From Shimia sp. CNT1-13L.2 (lineage in GTDB: Bacteria; Pseudomonadota; Alphaproteobacteria; Rhodobacterales; Rhodobacteraceae): a stretch of 64,000 nt of DNA. The notes under the pieces are model-generated. The model was not told the DNA's origin. It searched no databases and worked only from the letters and a program-made list of their open reading frames with translations. The stretch covers positions 732,904-796,903 of the forward strand of contig NZ_JANDJO010000001.1 in assembly GCF_024331145.1 (NCBI RefSeq). Direction: 5' to 3'. Made by a program: the position numbers and the translations under genes. Positions 53,998 through 62,292 of the stretch are shown piece by piece (the first letter of the stretch is position 1; each line of letters begins with the position of its first letter).

Positions 53998-55215
53998 ATG
54001 GCGGCGAACGCAAAAGTAAACATCATCCGCAAGATCGAGGTCACCGAAGGCCACGGGCACCACGGCGGTGCCTGGAAAGTTGCTTATGCGGACTTCATGA
54101 CCGCCATGATGGCATTCTTCCTGCTGTTGTGGATTCTCTCGTCCTCCGACGAACAAAAACTGCGCGGCATTGCCGAGTATTTCACCAATGCAACCCTACC
54201 CGGCGGCAGTGGTGTTCTCGATGGCGCGACGCTGGGCCCTCCCGGCACCCTGACGGCATCAAATGGCGCGGTCGTTGCCCGCGGCGCCGATCTGGGCAAG
54301 GTCGATGACCCCTCTCCCGCTCAATGGGAAGTGCGCGACGTCACTCCGACGGCCGATCCGCAGGAAAAGGTGAAAGGCAGCAACATTGGCGTGCACGAAT
54401 ATCCCGCAGCTGGGGCGTCCACCACGGAGTATGCCGACATTACGGATCCGCAGGAAGAGACCTCGGCGGCTGCAATGGCCGATGCCGGTGACGCAACAGA
54501 AGCAGGTGGTGCTGCAGCAAGCGAAATTACAGCAGAAGAAGCCGAGCAGGCTGCTGATGCCGCACGTCTGGCAGCACTTCACGAAGAACTTGTCCAGGCC
54601 ATGCAAGACAACCCCGACCTGCGCCCGCTGCAAGAGAACGTGATCTTCGAGAAAACTCCAGAAGGTCTGCGCATCCAGATCGTTGATCAGGAAGGCAACC
54701 CGATGTTTGCCAGCGGTCAGGCCAAGATGGCAGGCGCAACCGAGAAACTGCTCCATAAACTGGGCACGTCCCTGTCTGGTCTGCCGAACAAGATGGTTAT
54801 CACTGGCCACACCGACTCGGTTCCGTTCACCAGCCGGAAAGCCTACGACAACTGGGACCTGTCGACTGATCGTGCCAACGCAACGCGCCGGTTCCTTGAA
54901 ACCGCAGGTGTCCAACGGAGCCGCATCATCCGGGTATCCGGCATGGCTGACACGGATCCGCTCGTGAAGGATGATCCCAAGCACGCGTCCAACCGTCGGA
55001 TCAGCATCCTGTTGCAGTTCGAAAAACCTCTGGCACCCAAGCAATCGCAATCGCAATCGCAGGCCTCGGACAGCCAGCAAGCAGCAGCAACCACAAAGAC
55101 AGCAGACAAACCTGCGGCTGTTGAATCAAAGGCAGAAGCAAAACCCGAGCCGGTTACAACCGCGCAGATGCTGGATGAAGCGGTGTTTGAAAACCTGCGC
55201 AGCGCCCTGCGCTAA
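53998..55215 (+). CDS. motB: Flagellar stator protein MotB
   Basis: 405 residues. The membrane helix contains the proton-binding Asp D32 in AYADFMTAMMAFFLLLWIL. A long acidic, Ala-rich linker (about 90-215) follows, then the OmpA-like peptidoglycan-binding domain (VITGHTDSVPFTSRKAYDNWDLSTDRANATRRFL, ASNRRISILLQ). The tail contains a short SQSQSQ repeat coded by three CAATCG hexamers (55042-55059). It is separated from motA by a gene on the opposite strand. Confidence 0.95.
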   Translation: MAANAKVNIIRKIEVTEGHGHHGGAWKVAYADFMTAMMAFFLLLWILSSSDEQKLRGIAEYFTNATLPGGSGVLDGATLGPPGTLTASNGAVVARGADLGKVDDPSPAQWEVRDVTPTADPQEKVKGSNIGVHEYPAAGASTTEYADITDPQEETSAAAMADAGDATEAGGAAASEITAEEAEQAADAARLAALHEELVQAMQDNPDLRPLQENVIFEKTPEGLRIQIVDQEGNPMFASGQAKMAGATEKLLHKLGTSLSGLPNKMVITGHTDSVPFTSRKAYDNWDLSTDRANATRRFLETAGVQRSRIIRVSGMADTDPLVKDDPKHASNRRISILLQFEKPLAPKQSQSQSQASDSQQAAATTKTADKPAAVESKAEAKPEPVTTAQMLDEAVFENLRSALR

Positions 55216-55233
55216 GCATTATCCCCGTGCGGT

Positions 55234-56451
55234 TCATTCCGCGCGGGGAAAAAACTTCGAAAGCTGGAAGGGCTCTTTGCCCACAGGCTGTTCCGACTGA
55301 GTTTCAGCCGCTCTTTCCAAGCCCGTCAACATTCCGATTCCCAAACCAAACAAGCCAAAAAGAATGGCCACGGTTGTCGCCAGAAGCGCGCCCTTCTTGG
55401 AGGATTTCACAGTCTTGGCAGGAGCTGCGACGGGCACTTCAACCTGCTCGACAATTTCCGGCTTTTCCGGTTGCAACAACTTCGGATCAACTTCGATCTT
55501 GATGTCTTCCAGCTTGGGCTTCGCAACGGGTCTTTCATCTGCCCGCGCCTCAATCCGCAGGTAAACAAAATCTGCCGTTTTGCGCACTTGCACCGCCCCG
55601 ACACCTTGTTCGAACAGCTTGCGAAGACGTTCCGGCAAAATTCCGGCGTCGATCAGGAAACGCGTCGGCGGCACCTGGAACCGGAGGGTGTTCTTCTCGC
55701 GCGCCAGCGCCACGACCTTGCCATCGTCCCGCAAGTAAATCTTCTCAGGGCTTACCACCCGCAGCTCAGAGCCATCTGCGCCCGGTTTGGAAACTTCGAT
55801 CCATCCGCCTTGAGACTTGTAGAGCTGAAAGGTCTCAAACGCCGCGTCTTCCGCCTCGATCTCGATCAACGACCGAAACCCCGGCCCCGGAAGCGATGGT
55901 TTTGGGCGGCGCAGGAAACTTGGCAATGTCGCAAGCTTTGCGCCCTCTTCTGGCGCCTCCTTGATTTTCGATGCCAGCGACGATTTGAAGGACAAAACGA
56001 TCTGTTCGTCTTCAAGGCCCGCGTCCTCGTGATCTTCCTCGCCAGGGTCTTCAACCGCACCAGTCTCGACCGCCCCTAACAGAACTTCGGGATTCAGCCC
56101 TTCTTCCAAGGCAAAGGTAAAGTTGACCGAATAATCGGCGGCCTCATCCACGATATCCTGCTGCTCCGCGACAAGCGCCATGAGACGTTGTTGATCTGAA
56201 TAATGAAGAACCCGGGTCGGATATCCGTCTGCCTTTGGCACAACGCACATGTCGCTCGGCTCGATCTCAAAGTGACGGGACAGGCGTGCCAGTACGCTGC
56301 GCTGCTCTTCTTCGCGGAACACAATCAAACGGCAGTCACCGTCTGCGAAAAGGCAGATTGCCAGGCTCATGTCAGAGGGCCAGGCATCGAAAACCGATGA
56401 CATCTCTCTTGCTTCTGCAAGAACAGCCAAAACTTTCTCGGAATGCAGCAT
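55234..56451 (-). CDS. Unknown C-tail membrane protein between motB and motA
   Basis: 405 residues. The first 120 look globular (WPSDMSLAICLFADGDCRLIVF). The middle is a low-complexity acidic stretch (AVEDPGEEDHEDAGLEDEQ), followed by a beta-rich part (GGWIEVSKPGADGSELRVVSPEKIYLRDDGKVVALARE). One membrane helix is near the end (ALLATTVAILFGLFGLGIGML), with about 30 residues after it. I do not recognise a family. Its stop overlaps a GC hairpin (55223-55248). Its position between the stator genes suggests motility function. Confidence 0.7.
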   Translation of the reverse strand: MLHSEKVLAVLAEAREMSSVFDAWPSDMSLAICLFADGDCRLIVFREEEQRSVLARLSRHFEIEPSDMCVVPKADGYPTRVLHYSDQQRLMALVAEQQDIVDEAADYSVNFTFALEEGLNPEVLLGAVETGAVEDPGEEDHEDAGLEDEQIVLSFKSSLASKIKEAPEEGAKLATLPSFLRRPKPSLPGPGFRSLIEIEAEDAAFETFQLYKSQGGWIEVSKPGADGSELRVVSPEKIYLRDDGKVVALAREKNTLRFQVPPTRFLIDAGILPERLRKLFEQGVGAVQVRKTADFVYLRIEARADERPVAKPKLEDIKIEVDPKLLQPEKPEIVEQVEVPVAAPAKTVKSSKKGALLATTVAILFGLFGLGIGMLTGLERAAETQSEQPVGKEPFQLSKFFPRAE

Positions 56452-56498
56452 GACAATCCCCCAGGATCAGGACATGTTTCTCCTCATGGTTATCACAA

Positions 56499-56523
56499 GG
56501 TTAATTCTTGTCAATTATTCTTG
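56499..56523. promoter_or_regulatory. Paired CAAGAAT element upstream of motA
   Basis: On the minus strand CAAGAATAATTGA (56511-56523) is followed by CAAGAATTAACC (56499-56510). This is the same direct pair as upstream of the sigma gene. It lies in the 172-bp region between motA and the 55234-56451 gene. Confidence 0.6.
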
Positions 56524-56623
56524 TGTAAATTGTATTGTACTTGCTTTTCCGACACGATTTTCTTGAAAAATGCGTAAAACTGGGTGATATGAAAGAGAGA
56601 CGGTCACCCAGAGGCGATACACA

Positions 56624-57493
56624 ATGAACATTCTTCTCGGTTTTGTCCTTGTTATGGGAATGGTTTTCGGGGGCTACCTGCTCTCTGGCGGCGAGATGGG
56701 GGTGATCACGCACGCCCTGCCATTCGAAGGCATGATGATTGGTGGAGCCTCGCTCGGTGCCTTTGTTGCCGCCAACTCATTTGGAACGATCAAGGCAACC
56801 GGCAAGGCGATCCTGAAGACATTCAAGGGGCCCAAGTGGGCCGCAAAGGACTATCTCGATCTTCTCAACCTGATGTTCACCTTGGCCAAGATGTATCAGC
56901 AACAGGGCATGCTTGCCTTGGATGAACACATCGAAAACCCCAAGGAAAGCAGCATCTTTTCGCAGTTTCCGAAAATCCAGAACGACCACTTCGCGATTGA
57001 TCTGATTACCGACAGCTTCCGGATGCTGGCCTTGCAATTCGATGACCCGTTCCAGGCCGAAGACGTGATCAACAAGAAGCTCAAGAAGCACCACCACGAA
57101 GCGCTGGTGCCGCCGCACAGCCTGACCAAGGTCGCAGACGCGCTCCCCGCGATCGGGATTGTTGCCGCTGTTCTGGGTGTTATCAAAACCATGAGCTCGA
57201 TCGACAAGCCGCCGGCCGTGCTGGGTGCCCTGATCGGTGGTGCGCTTGTGGGTACTTTCCTTGGTGTTTTCCTTGCTTATCTTTTCGTGGCACCGGTATC
57301 AGATCGCCTGAGCGCTATCGAAGAACAGGATGGTGTGTTCTACACCGTAATCCGCGACATCTTTGTCGCCATTCTTCAAAACCACTCGCCCACCATCTGT
57401 GTTGAAATCGGCCGCGGCAACATTCCGACCAGCCTGCAACCAACCTTCTACGAAATGGAAGAAGCCCGTCAGGACCTGACCGAGGCAGCATGA
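56624..57493 (+). CDS. motA: Flagellar stator protein MotA
   Basis: 289 residues with four membrane helices (near 1-20, 35-52, 170-190, 203-225). Motifs are FGTIKATGKAILKTFKGPKW, the cytoplasmic loop GMLALDEHIENPKESSIFSQFPKI, and VADALPAIGIVAAVLGVIKTM plus LGALIGGALVGTFLGVFLAYLFVAP. It forms the ion channel with MotB. The fliJ-like gene starts 4 nt after its stop. Confidence 0.97.
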   Translation: MNILLGFVLVMGMVFGGYLLSGGEMGVITHALPFEGMMIGGASLGAFVAANSFGTIKATGKAILKTFKGPKWAAKDYLDLLNLMFTLAKMYQQQGMLALDEHIENPKESSIFSQFPKIQNDHFAIDLITDSFRMLALQFDDPFQAEDVINKKLKKHHHEALVPPHSLTKVADALPAIGIVAAVLGVIKTMSSIDKPPAVLGALIGGALVGTFLGVFLAYLFVAPVSDRLSAIEEQDGVFYTVIRDIFVAILQNHSPTICVEIGRGNIPTSLQPTFYEMEEARQDLTEAA

Positions 57494-57497
57494 ACCT

Positions 57498-57929
57498 GTG
57501 AGCAGAAACCGCCGCATAGCCGCCTTGGAAGTGCTGCAACGGATCAAGCAGCAGGAACTCGACGGCATCGGCGCACGGTTGTCGGACATCCGCACAGAGC
57601 AATCCTGGATCAACGAACAACTCGTGAGCCTGAGTCAGCTTGCCTCGCGGGAGGTAGAAGCCGCCACCACCGAAACCCTGCCCTTCCTGTCCGATTTCCT
57701 TCAGGCCACGGAGCTTCGGCGAAAGGCGTTGAACCTACGGCTCGAGGACCTGGCCAAGGCAGCACACGACATCGAGGAAGAACTCAAGTCTGCCTTCATC
57801 GATTCAAAGAAGAACGAGGTTGTTCTGGACATGGCCCGCACCAAGGACCAGCTTGCCGAGCAGCGGCGCGAGACGGCTGAAACCGCCGAAGTCGCCCAGA
57901 ACATCTATTTGCGCCACAGACAGCGCTGA
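57498..57929 (+). CDS. FliJ-like coiled-coil export protein (GTG start)
   Basis: 143 residues, nearly all heptad-like helix (LEVLQRIKQQELDGIGARLSDIRTEQSWINEQL ... ARTKDQLAEQRRETAETAEVAQNIYLRHRQR), basic at both ends. Length and shape match FliJ, the escort protein of the FliI ATPase, which otherwise has no gene in the window. The start is GTG at 57498 with CATGAACCT context. Coiled-coil proteins diverge fast, so identity is by shape and position. Confidence 0.6.
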   Translation: MSRNRRIAALEVLQRIKQQELDGIGARLSDIRTEQSWINEQLVSLSQLASREVEAATTETLPFLSDFLQATELRRKALNLRLEDLAKAAHDIEEELKSAFIDSKKNEVVLDMARTKDQLAEQRRETAETAEVAQNIYLRHRQR

Positions 57930-57936
57930 GCGCCTC

Positions 57937-58332
57937 TCAGGCAGCCGTTTCCAGCCCTGCGGCCCATAGCTCCCGGATTTGGTCAGGCAGCGTTGTCGGA
58001 TCAAATGGCTTTGCAATCACGCCAAGATCATAAGGGCCACACAATGCCCCTTTTTCCGCGTCCAACAGCTTGGCCGTCATGTATATTCCGGGGATGGTCT
58101 CGAATCCGGGCGTTGCGCGAATGGCCGCAAGCGTCTCGGGGCCGGTCAGACCCGGCATCTGCACGTCACTCAGAATGAGCTGCGGCGCTGCGGATTCCAG
58201 CAGGTCCAAAGCCTTCTCGCCACGATCAGCTTGTACGATTTCAAATCCGCCAATCAGACCCAGCGCCATTTCGGCGATTTCAAGAATTTCCGGGTCATCT
58301 TCAACGTGAAGAATTTTGGTCAGTTCGCTCAT
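57937..58332 (-). CDS. Single-domain CheY-like response regulator
   Basis: 131 residues, one receiver domain with complete phosphorylation site: acidic E11/D12/D13, D56 (LILSDVQMPG), T87 and K108 (VIAKPF). No output domain. It is the last gene of the Hpt-kinase-receiver group, 38 nt after the kinase. It is a likely phosphotransfer partner of the Hpt protein and could act on FliM, but this is inference. Confidence 0.9.
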   Translation of the reverse strand: MSELTKILHVEDDPEILEIAEMALGLIGGFEIVQADRGEKALDLLESAAPQLILSDVQMPGLTGPETLAAIRATPGFETIPGIYMTAKLLDAEKGALCGPYDLGVIAKPFDPTTLPDQIRELWAAGLETAA

Positions 58333-58370
58333 TCGATCCTCCCCAATAGGTGAGTGCCACTTCTGTGGTA

Positions 58371-61300
58371 TCAGGATGTGTTGCGGCGCCGTGCGCGGCC
58401 CCGGCCACCCCCATCTGTGCTTGTGAATTTCGAAACCACGCCGCGCTCGGCTTGTGGTGCCTGCCCACGGGCAACCACCAGAGACAGCGGCAGGCCCTCA
58501 GGAAGCTTGCCACCCTGAAGCGGGAAGATGGTTACGATGCTCGTGTTGTTGGCTTCGTGATAAAGGGCGATCGCATCGCCAGCGTGGTCTTCCTGCTCGG
58601 CAAGGCTGACGGCTTGCAGCGCGTCATCCACAACCATGTAACCTTGTTCTTTTGCCCAATCCGAAATGACCGGATTGCCCGAGATCAGGATACAGTTGAT
58701 CTTTGCCTCTTCGCCTTCTGCTTCGCCCTTGATGCCCGCCAGCCACTCGTGCGCCAGAGGGAAGACCTCGTCTGCCGTCGGCTTTTTCGCGCCATCAGCT
58801 GCAGCTTCCAGCGCAACCTCGACGATCATGGCTTCCCGGTTCTCCATCATGCTGCGCTCGATCAGTTCCGACAAAAGCGAACGACCATCGGCACTCAGCC
58901 AGTTGAGGATGGAAGACTGAGAAAGAACACCACGGCCCTTGGCCACCTGCATCGCGTTGACGCGGCCCAGTTCAACCTCGACGGAACCACTCAGCTTGCG
59001 TGCGCTTCTCAAAAGCTGATTGACCGCGTGTTCGGCATCAGAACCAACGGCCACGGCCTCTTCCTCGCGAAGCGCCGAGAACACGGCCTCGTCGTCGTGG
59101 GAGAACTCAGCCGGAATGGCGACTAGCGATTCACCATCCATGCGTGGCAGATCAACGTAGAATTCGGTGCCTGTGCCCTCTTCACTCACAAAGAAGATAC
59201 GCCCGTCATGGCTCTCGACAATCTGCTTGACGATGGCAAGCCCAAGTCCGGTACCACCCTGCGAACGGGTATCCGAGCTGTCAGCCTGCGAAAACTTGTC
59301 GAAAATCTTGTCCTGCGCATTTTTGGGAATGCCGGACCCAAAGTCGCGCACCGAAATCCGCCAGCATCCGTTGTTCTGATAGAGAGACACGATGATCTCT
59401 TCCCCCTTGGGAGAGAACTTCGCGGCATTCGACATCAGGTTGTCCATCACCTGGCGCAGGCGCCCAACGTCCCCAAGCGTCAAATGCGCCCGATCTTCTT
59501 CGTGCACATCGCTGCGGAACTTCACACCGAACTTGTCTGCATAGAACTGGTTCGCCTCAAGGGCGGCGGAAACCAGATCACGGAGATCAAAACTCTCCAT
59601 GTTGAATTCCATCTTGCCGGCCTCGATTTTCTCAAGATCGAGAATATCGTTGATCAGCATCACCAGGCGGTCACAGTTCGTATTCGCCATCGTGACAAGT
59701 TTGTTCATCTTCTCCGGCATTTCGCCAAGGTTGCCCGAAAGCGCGAGGCCAAGCGCCCCTTTCATAGATGTCAGGGGCGTCCGCAACTCGTGGCTGACCG
59801 TGGCGATGAATTCGTTCTTGGCCTTCTCCGCCACCTTGCGCTCGGTGATGTCACGATAGATTGCGATCAGGCGGGGTTCGTCCTGCTCTGGTTCGGCGTA
59901 TTCAAGGCTGATTTCATAGGTAATGCCACCCTTGGCCTCGGTCTCCCAGGTCATCCGACGTTGCGGTCCGGCGATGATCGCATCCGCGCGCGTTTTCAAC
60001 TCTTTAAAGTCGTCTTCGGTGATCAGATCGCTCGCCTTCTTACCGCGCCAGTCATCCCCGGCACTGCGGCGCGACAGGGTACGCTCGGCAGCTTCGTTGG
60101 CATGCAGCAACTCGAAAGAGCCCGGACGCATGACAAAGACCTGATCCTGGATAAGTTCCAGCGTGTTTTGGAACCGCGCTTCCGACGCGCCTTTACGCGT
60201 CTTGGTAACGTCTGTTGCAACGATTGCGACTTCGCTCAACTGATCCGACGTGCTGGTCACCGGAACAAACGTACACTGGATCCAGGCAGCCGACCCGTCT
60301 TCGCGCGTCAGCTTGAGCGGCCCAGCCCAGGACACACCCAGTTCCATGCTACTCATGATCTCGTCTTCCAGAAGCGTCTGGTCGTTTTCATTCAGAAGAT
60401 CACGCAAGGGGCGATCCACCAGACCCTGACGCGTGCGCTCACTGGCTTTTATAAACCGTTCGTTGACGTGCGAAATCACGCCATCCTTATTGAGCATACA
60501 GAACACCGTGTGTTCCTCGATGGCGCTGCGATAGAACTTCTTGGAGCGCACTTCCGACTGGAGAACATCGCGCTGCTCTTCAGCAAGCTGCACGTTGCGG
60601 CGCAATTCATAAACAAGGAACGCCAGCGAGACGAGGCTCAGTGCCAGAACCCCTAGGATCGTCCAGCGGTAGGTGCGGAAAATCCGGGCGACCGCCTGCA
60701 TGATGTAGTTCTCATAGGGGCGCGCGCGAAGGGAGATCAGCAAGTCATGAACAGCGTGATAGTTCTGCGGCGCCTGCCAGACAGCGCCATTTGCCGAAAT
60801 CGAAGCCGGGCTGCTTGGAGTAACCGACAGTAACGTGTTGATCGTCAGGGCAAGCGCATCTTCCGGCATTCCCGGAAGCGCCGACATCACCCATTCCGGA
60901 TAAAGCGGCGTGCTCGCCCAGTAAGGAAACTCGCTGTGGGCCAAAAGACCAACGGGCGCGAAATCACCGATATCGACAACACCCTTGCGGGCAAGGCTTT
61001 CTAGGATGCCCGCACGAACCACGCCTGCATCAACCAGACCTGACTGAACCGCATAGATCACTTCCCGCTCGTTCCCACCGGAGAACACCAAGTCACCTAG
61101 GATGTCACTAGGCTCAAGACGGTGCTTGCGGAACTCCTGCTCGGCCAGCCACCACCCCGAAAAGTCGTTCTGAGCGACGGCCATGACCTTGCGGCCTTCC
61201 AGTTGCTCAAGCGAGCGAATTGCTGTGTCCGAACGCACGAAGACCAAGGCACCGGTCATGTCGTATGCACGGTCTTCCCACATATGCGCCATGGAAAGCA

Positions 61301-61691
61301 GCGAGCGCGCGCCATACTCAACTTCCGCGGCCACAAACGACGCCGGATCGGTCAACAGCATATCTACCGACTGGTCTTCGATCGATTTGTAGAGCGTGCC
61401 ATGCGTCTGCGGTTGGATCGTAAAGCGATACGGCAATTTCTGTTCATCAGCAGCGGCATTCAAAAGATCGGCAGTAGCCTGCCAGGCCTCAAGCGCACGC
61501 GTTGCGCCCTCGGTAGCCAGGATGCCAATCTGAAATTCCTCGCGCTCAACAGACGTCTCCGCCTGCTGCGCCGTTGCAAGCGGCCCACCCAGCCCAAACA
61601 AAAGGGCCAAACATAAAATACTGAAAACTAGAACCCAGGTACCTCTTCCAAGCCAGGAAGCTAGTTTTGTGCCGAGATCTTTGACACGCAT
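58371..61691 (-). CDS. Sensor histidine kinase with PhnD-type periplasmic domain, two PAS domains and pseudo-receiver tail
   Basis: About 1106 residues. N-terminal helix (about 18-42), periplasmic PhnD/transferrin-type ligand-binding domain (about 50-305; FQIGILATEG, DMLLTDPASFV, FSGGNEREVIYAVQSGLVDAGVVRAGILE), membrane helix (about 343-363), two PAS domains (about 385-500 and 505-625), HisKA with H634 (FIATVSHELRTPLTSMKG) and HATPase (NAAKFSP, GTGLGLAIVKQIV). The last 250 residues end in a receiver-sized fold without a phosphoacceptor Asp (INCILISGNPVISDW). The start is ATG 61691 with GAGG upstream; GTG 61694 is also possible. It follows hpt by 4-7 nt. Confidence 0.88.
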   Translation of the reverse strand: MRVKDLGTKLASWLGRGTWVLVFSILCLALLFGLGGPLATAQQAETSVEREEFQIGILATEGATRALEAWQATADLLNAAADEQKLPYRFTIQPQTHGTLYKSIEDQSVDMLLTDPASFVAAEVEYGARSLLSMAHMWEDRAYDMTGALVFVRSDTAIRSLEQLEGRKVMAVAQNDFSGWWLAEQEFRKHRLEPSDILGDLVFSGGNEREVIYAVQSGLVDAGVVRAGILESLARKGVVDIGDFAPVGLLAHSEFPYWASTPLYPEWVMSALPGMPEDALALTINTLLSVTPSSPASISANGAVWQAPQNYHAVHDLLISLRARPYENYIMQAVARIFRTYRWTILGVLALSLVSLAFLVYELRRNVQLAEEQRDVLQSEVRSKKFYRSAIEEHTVFCMLNKDGVISHVNERFIKASERTRQGLVDRPLRDLLNENDQTLLEDEIMSSMELGVSWAGPLKLTREDGSAAWIQCTFVPVTSTSDQLSEVAIVATDVTKTRKGASEARFQNTLELIQDQVFVMRPGSFELLHANEAAERTLSRRSAGDDWRGKKASDLITEDDFKELKTRADAIIAGPQRRMTWETEAKGGITYEISLEYAEPEQDEPRLIAIYRDITERKVAEKAKNEFIATVSHELRTPLTSMKGALGLALSGNLGEMPEKMNKLVTMANTNCDRLVMLINDILDLEKIEAGKMEFNMESFDLRDLVSAALEANQFYADKFGVKFRSDVHEEDRAHLTLGDVGRLRQVMDNLMSNAAKFSPKGEEIIVSLYQNNGCWRISVRDFGSGIPKNAQDKIFDKFSQADSSDTRSQGGTGLGLAIVKQIVESHDGRIFFVSEEGTGTEFYVDLPRMDGESLVAIPAEFSHDDEAVFSALREEEAVAVGSDAEHAVNQLLRSARKLSGSVEVELGRVNAMQVAKGRGVLSQSSILNWLSADGRSLLSELIERSMMENREAMIVEVALEAAADGAKKPTADEVFPLAHEWLAGIKGEAEGEEAKINCILISGNPVISDWAKEQGYMVVDDALQAVSLAEQEDHAGDAIALYHEANNTSIVTIFPLQGGKLPEGLPLSLVVARGQAPQAERGVVSKFTSTDGGGRGRARRRNTS

Positions 61692-61698
61692 CACAGCC

Positions 61699-62055
61699 TC
61701 ACTCGCTATTGAGGATTGTCTCTATCTCGTCCAGCAGGGCATTCAGGAGTTCTTTGGCGAACCCAACCTCCAATGGACGCGGACCGGCGAGCAGCAAGTC
61801 GATGTGGTGTTCCAACTGGGCCGCCAGACTGCCCAGTCGCGCAAAACCGACTGTTCCGGCAAGGCCATGCAGCTTGTGCGCCTTGGCCCGGATACTGTTA
61901 ATCGCATTTTCGGATTGGGCGGGGTCATCGACGATTTCCAGATAGTCCAGAAACTCGTCCTCACGATCCTCCAAGCCCAAGATAAAACGTTCTCTGATCC
62001 TGGCTATGCCAGATTCAAGAGTGGCGGCACCTGCCGCTCCCACGCCATGAGTCAT
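61699..62055 (-). CDS. Histidine phosphotransfer (Hpt) protein
   Basis: 118 residues. The Hpt motif RAKAHKLHGLAGTVGFARLGSLAAQLE has H60 as the probable phosphoacceptor. The rest is a four-helix-bundle pattern. It is the first gene of the hpt-kinase-CheY-like operon, which has a CtrA-type box upstream. It probably relays phosphate from the kinase to one or both nearby receivers. Confidence 0.88.
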   Translation of the reverse strand: MTHGVGAAGAATLESGIARIRERFILGLEDREDEFLDYLEIVDDPAQSENAINSIRAKAHKLHGLAGTVGFARLGSLAAQLEHHIDLLLAGPRPLEVGFAKELLNALLDEIETILNSE

Positions 62056-62155
62056 AACTGCAACCCGCTCGATTTTGCGTCGTTTGACGCTTTTTTGGTT
62101 CTTTTCGGCAGCTTACATCAGTTTCAAGGAAAACGTGAAGATTTTCTTCAAAAGG

Positions 62156-62170
62156 TTAAATCTGGATTAA
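62156..62170. promoter_or_regulatory. CtrA-type box upstream of hpt
   Basis: TTAA-ATCTGGA-TTAA, perfect, about 100 nt before the hpt start. Similar flanks are seen at the flaF box. Confidence 0.7.
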
Positions 62171-62292
62171 CGTTTTCGAAGATTTCTCTCTCATTTTCCG
62201 GTTTGTGGGATCATTTCACCACAGTTCCCAACAGGCCAGCGCCCCCACGCACGCCCATAGGTTTATTTCCTGCGTCACTTTTCCCGATCTGG

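Noticed and set aside
55223..55248. GC hairpin after motB as a rho-independent terminator
   Set aside because: It is followed by A residues on the plus strand and has no T run on the minus-strand exit side; it also lies within the last codons of the opposite gene.
59208..60656. A 482-codon plus-strand frame opposite the kinase
   Set aside because: Shadow frame; the kinase HisKA, PAS and ATPase motifs are on the other strand.
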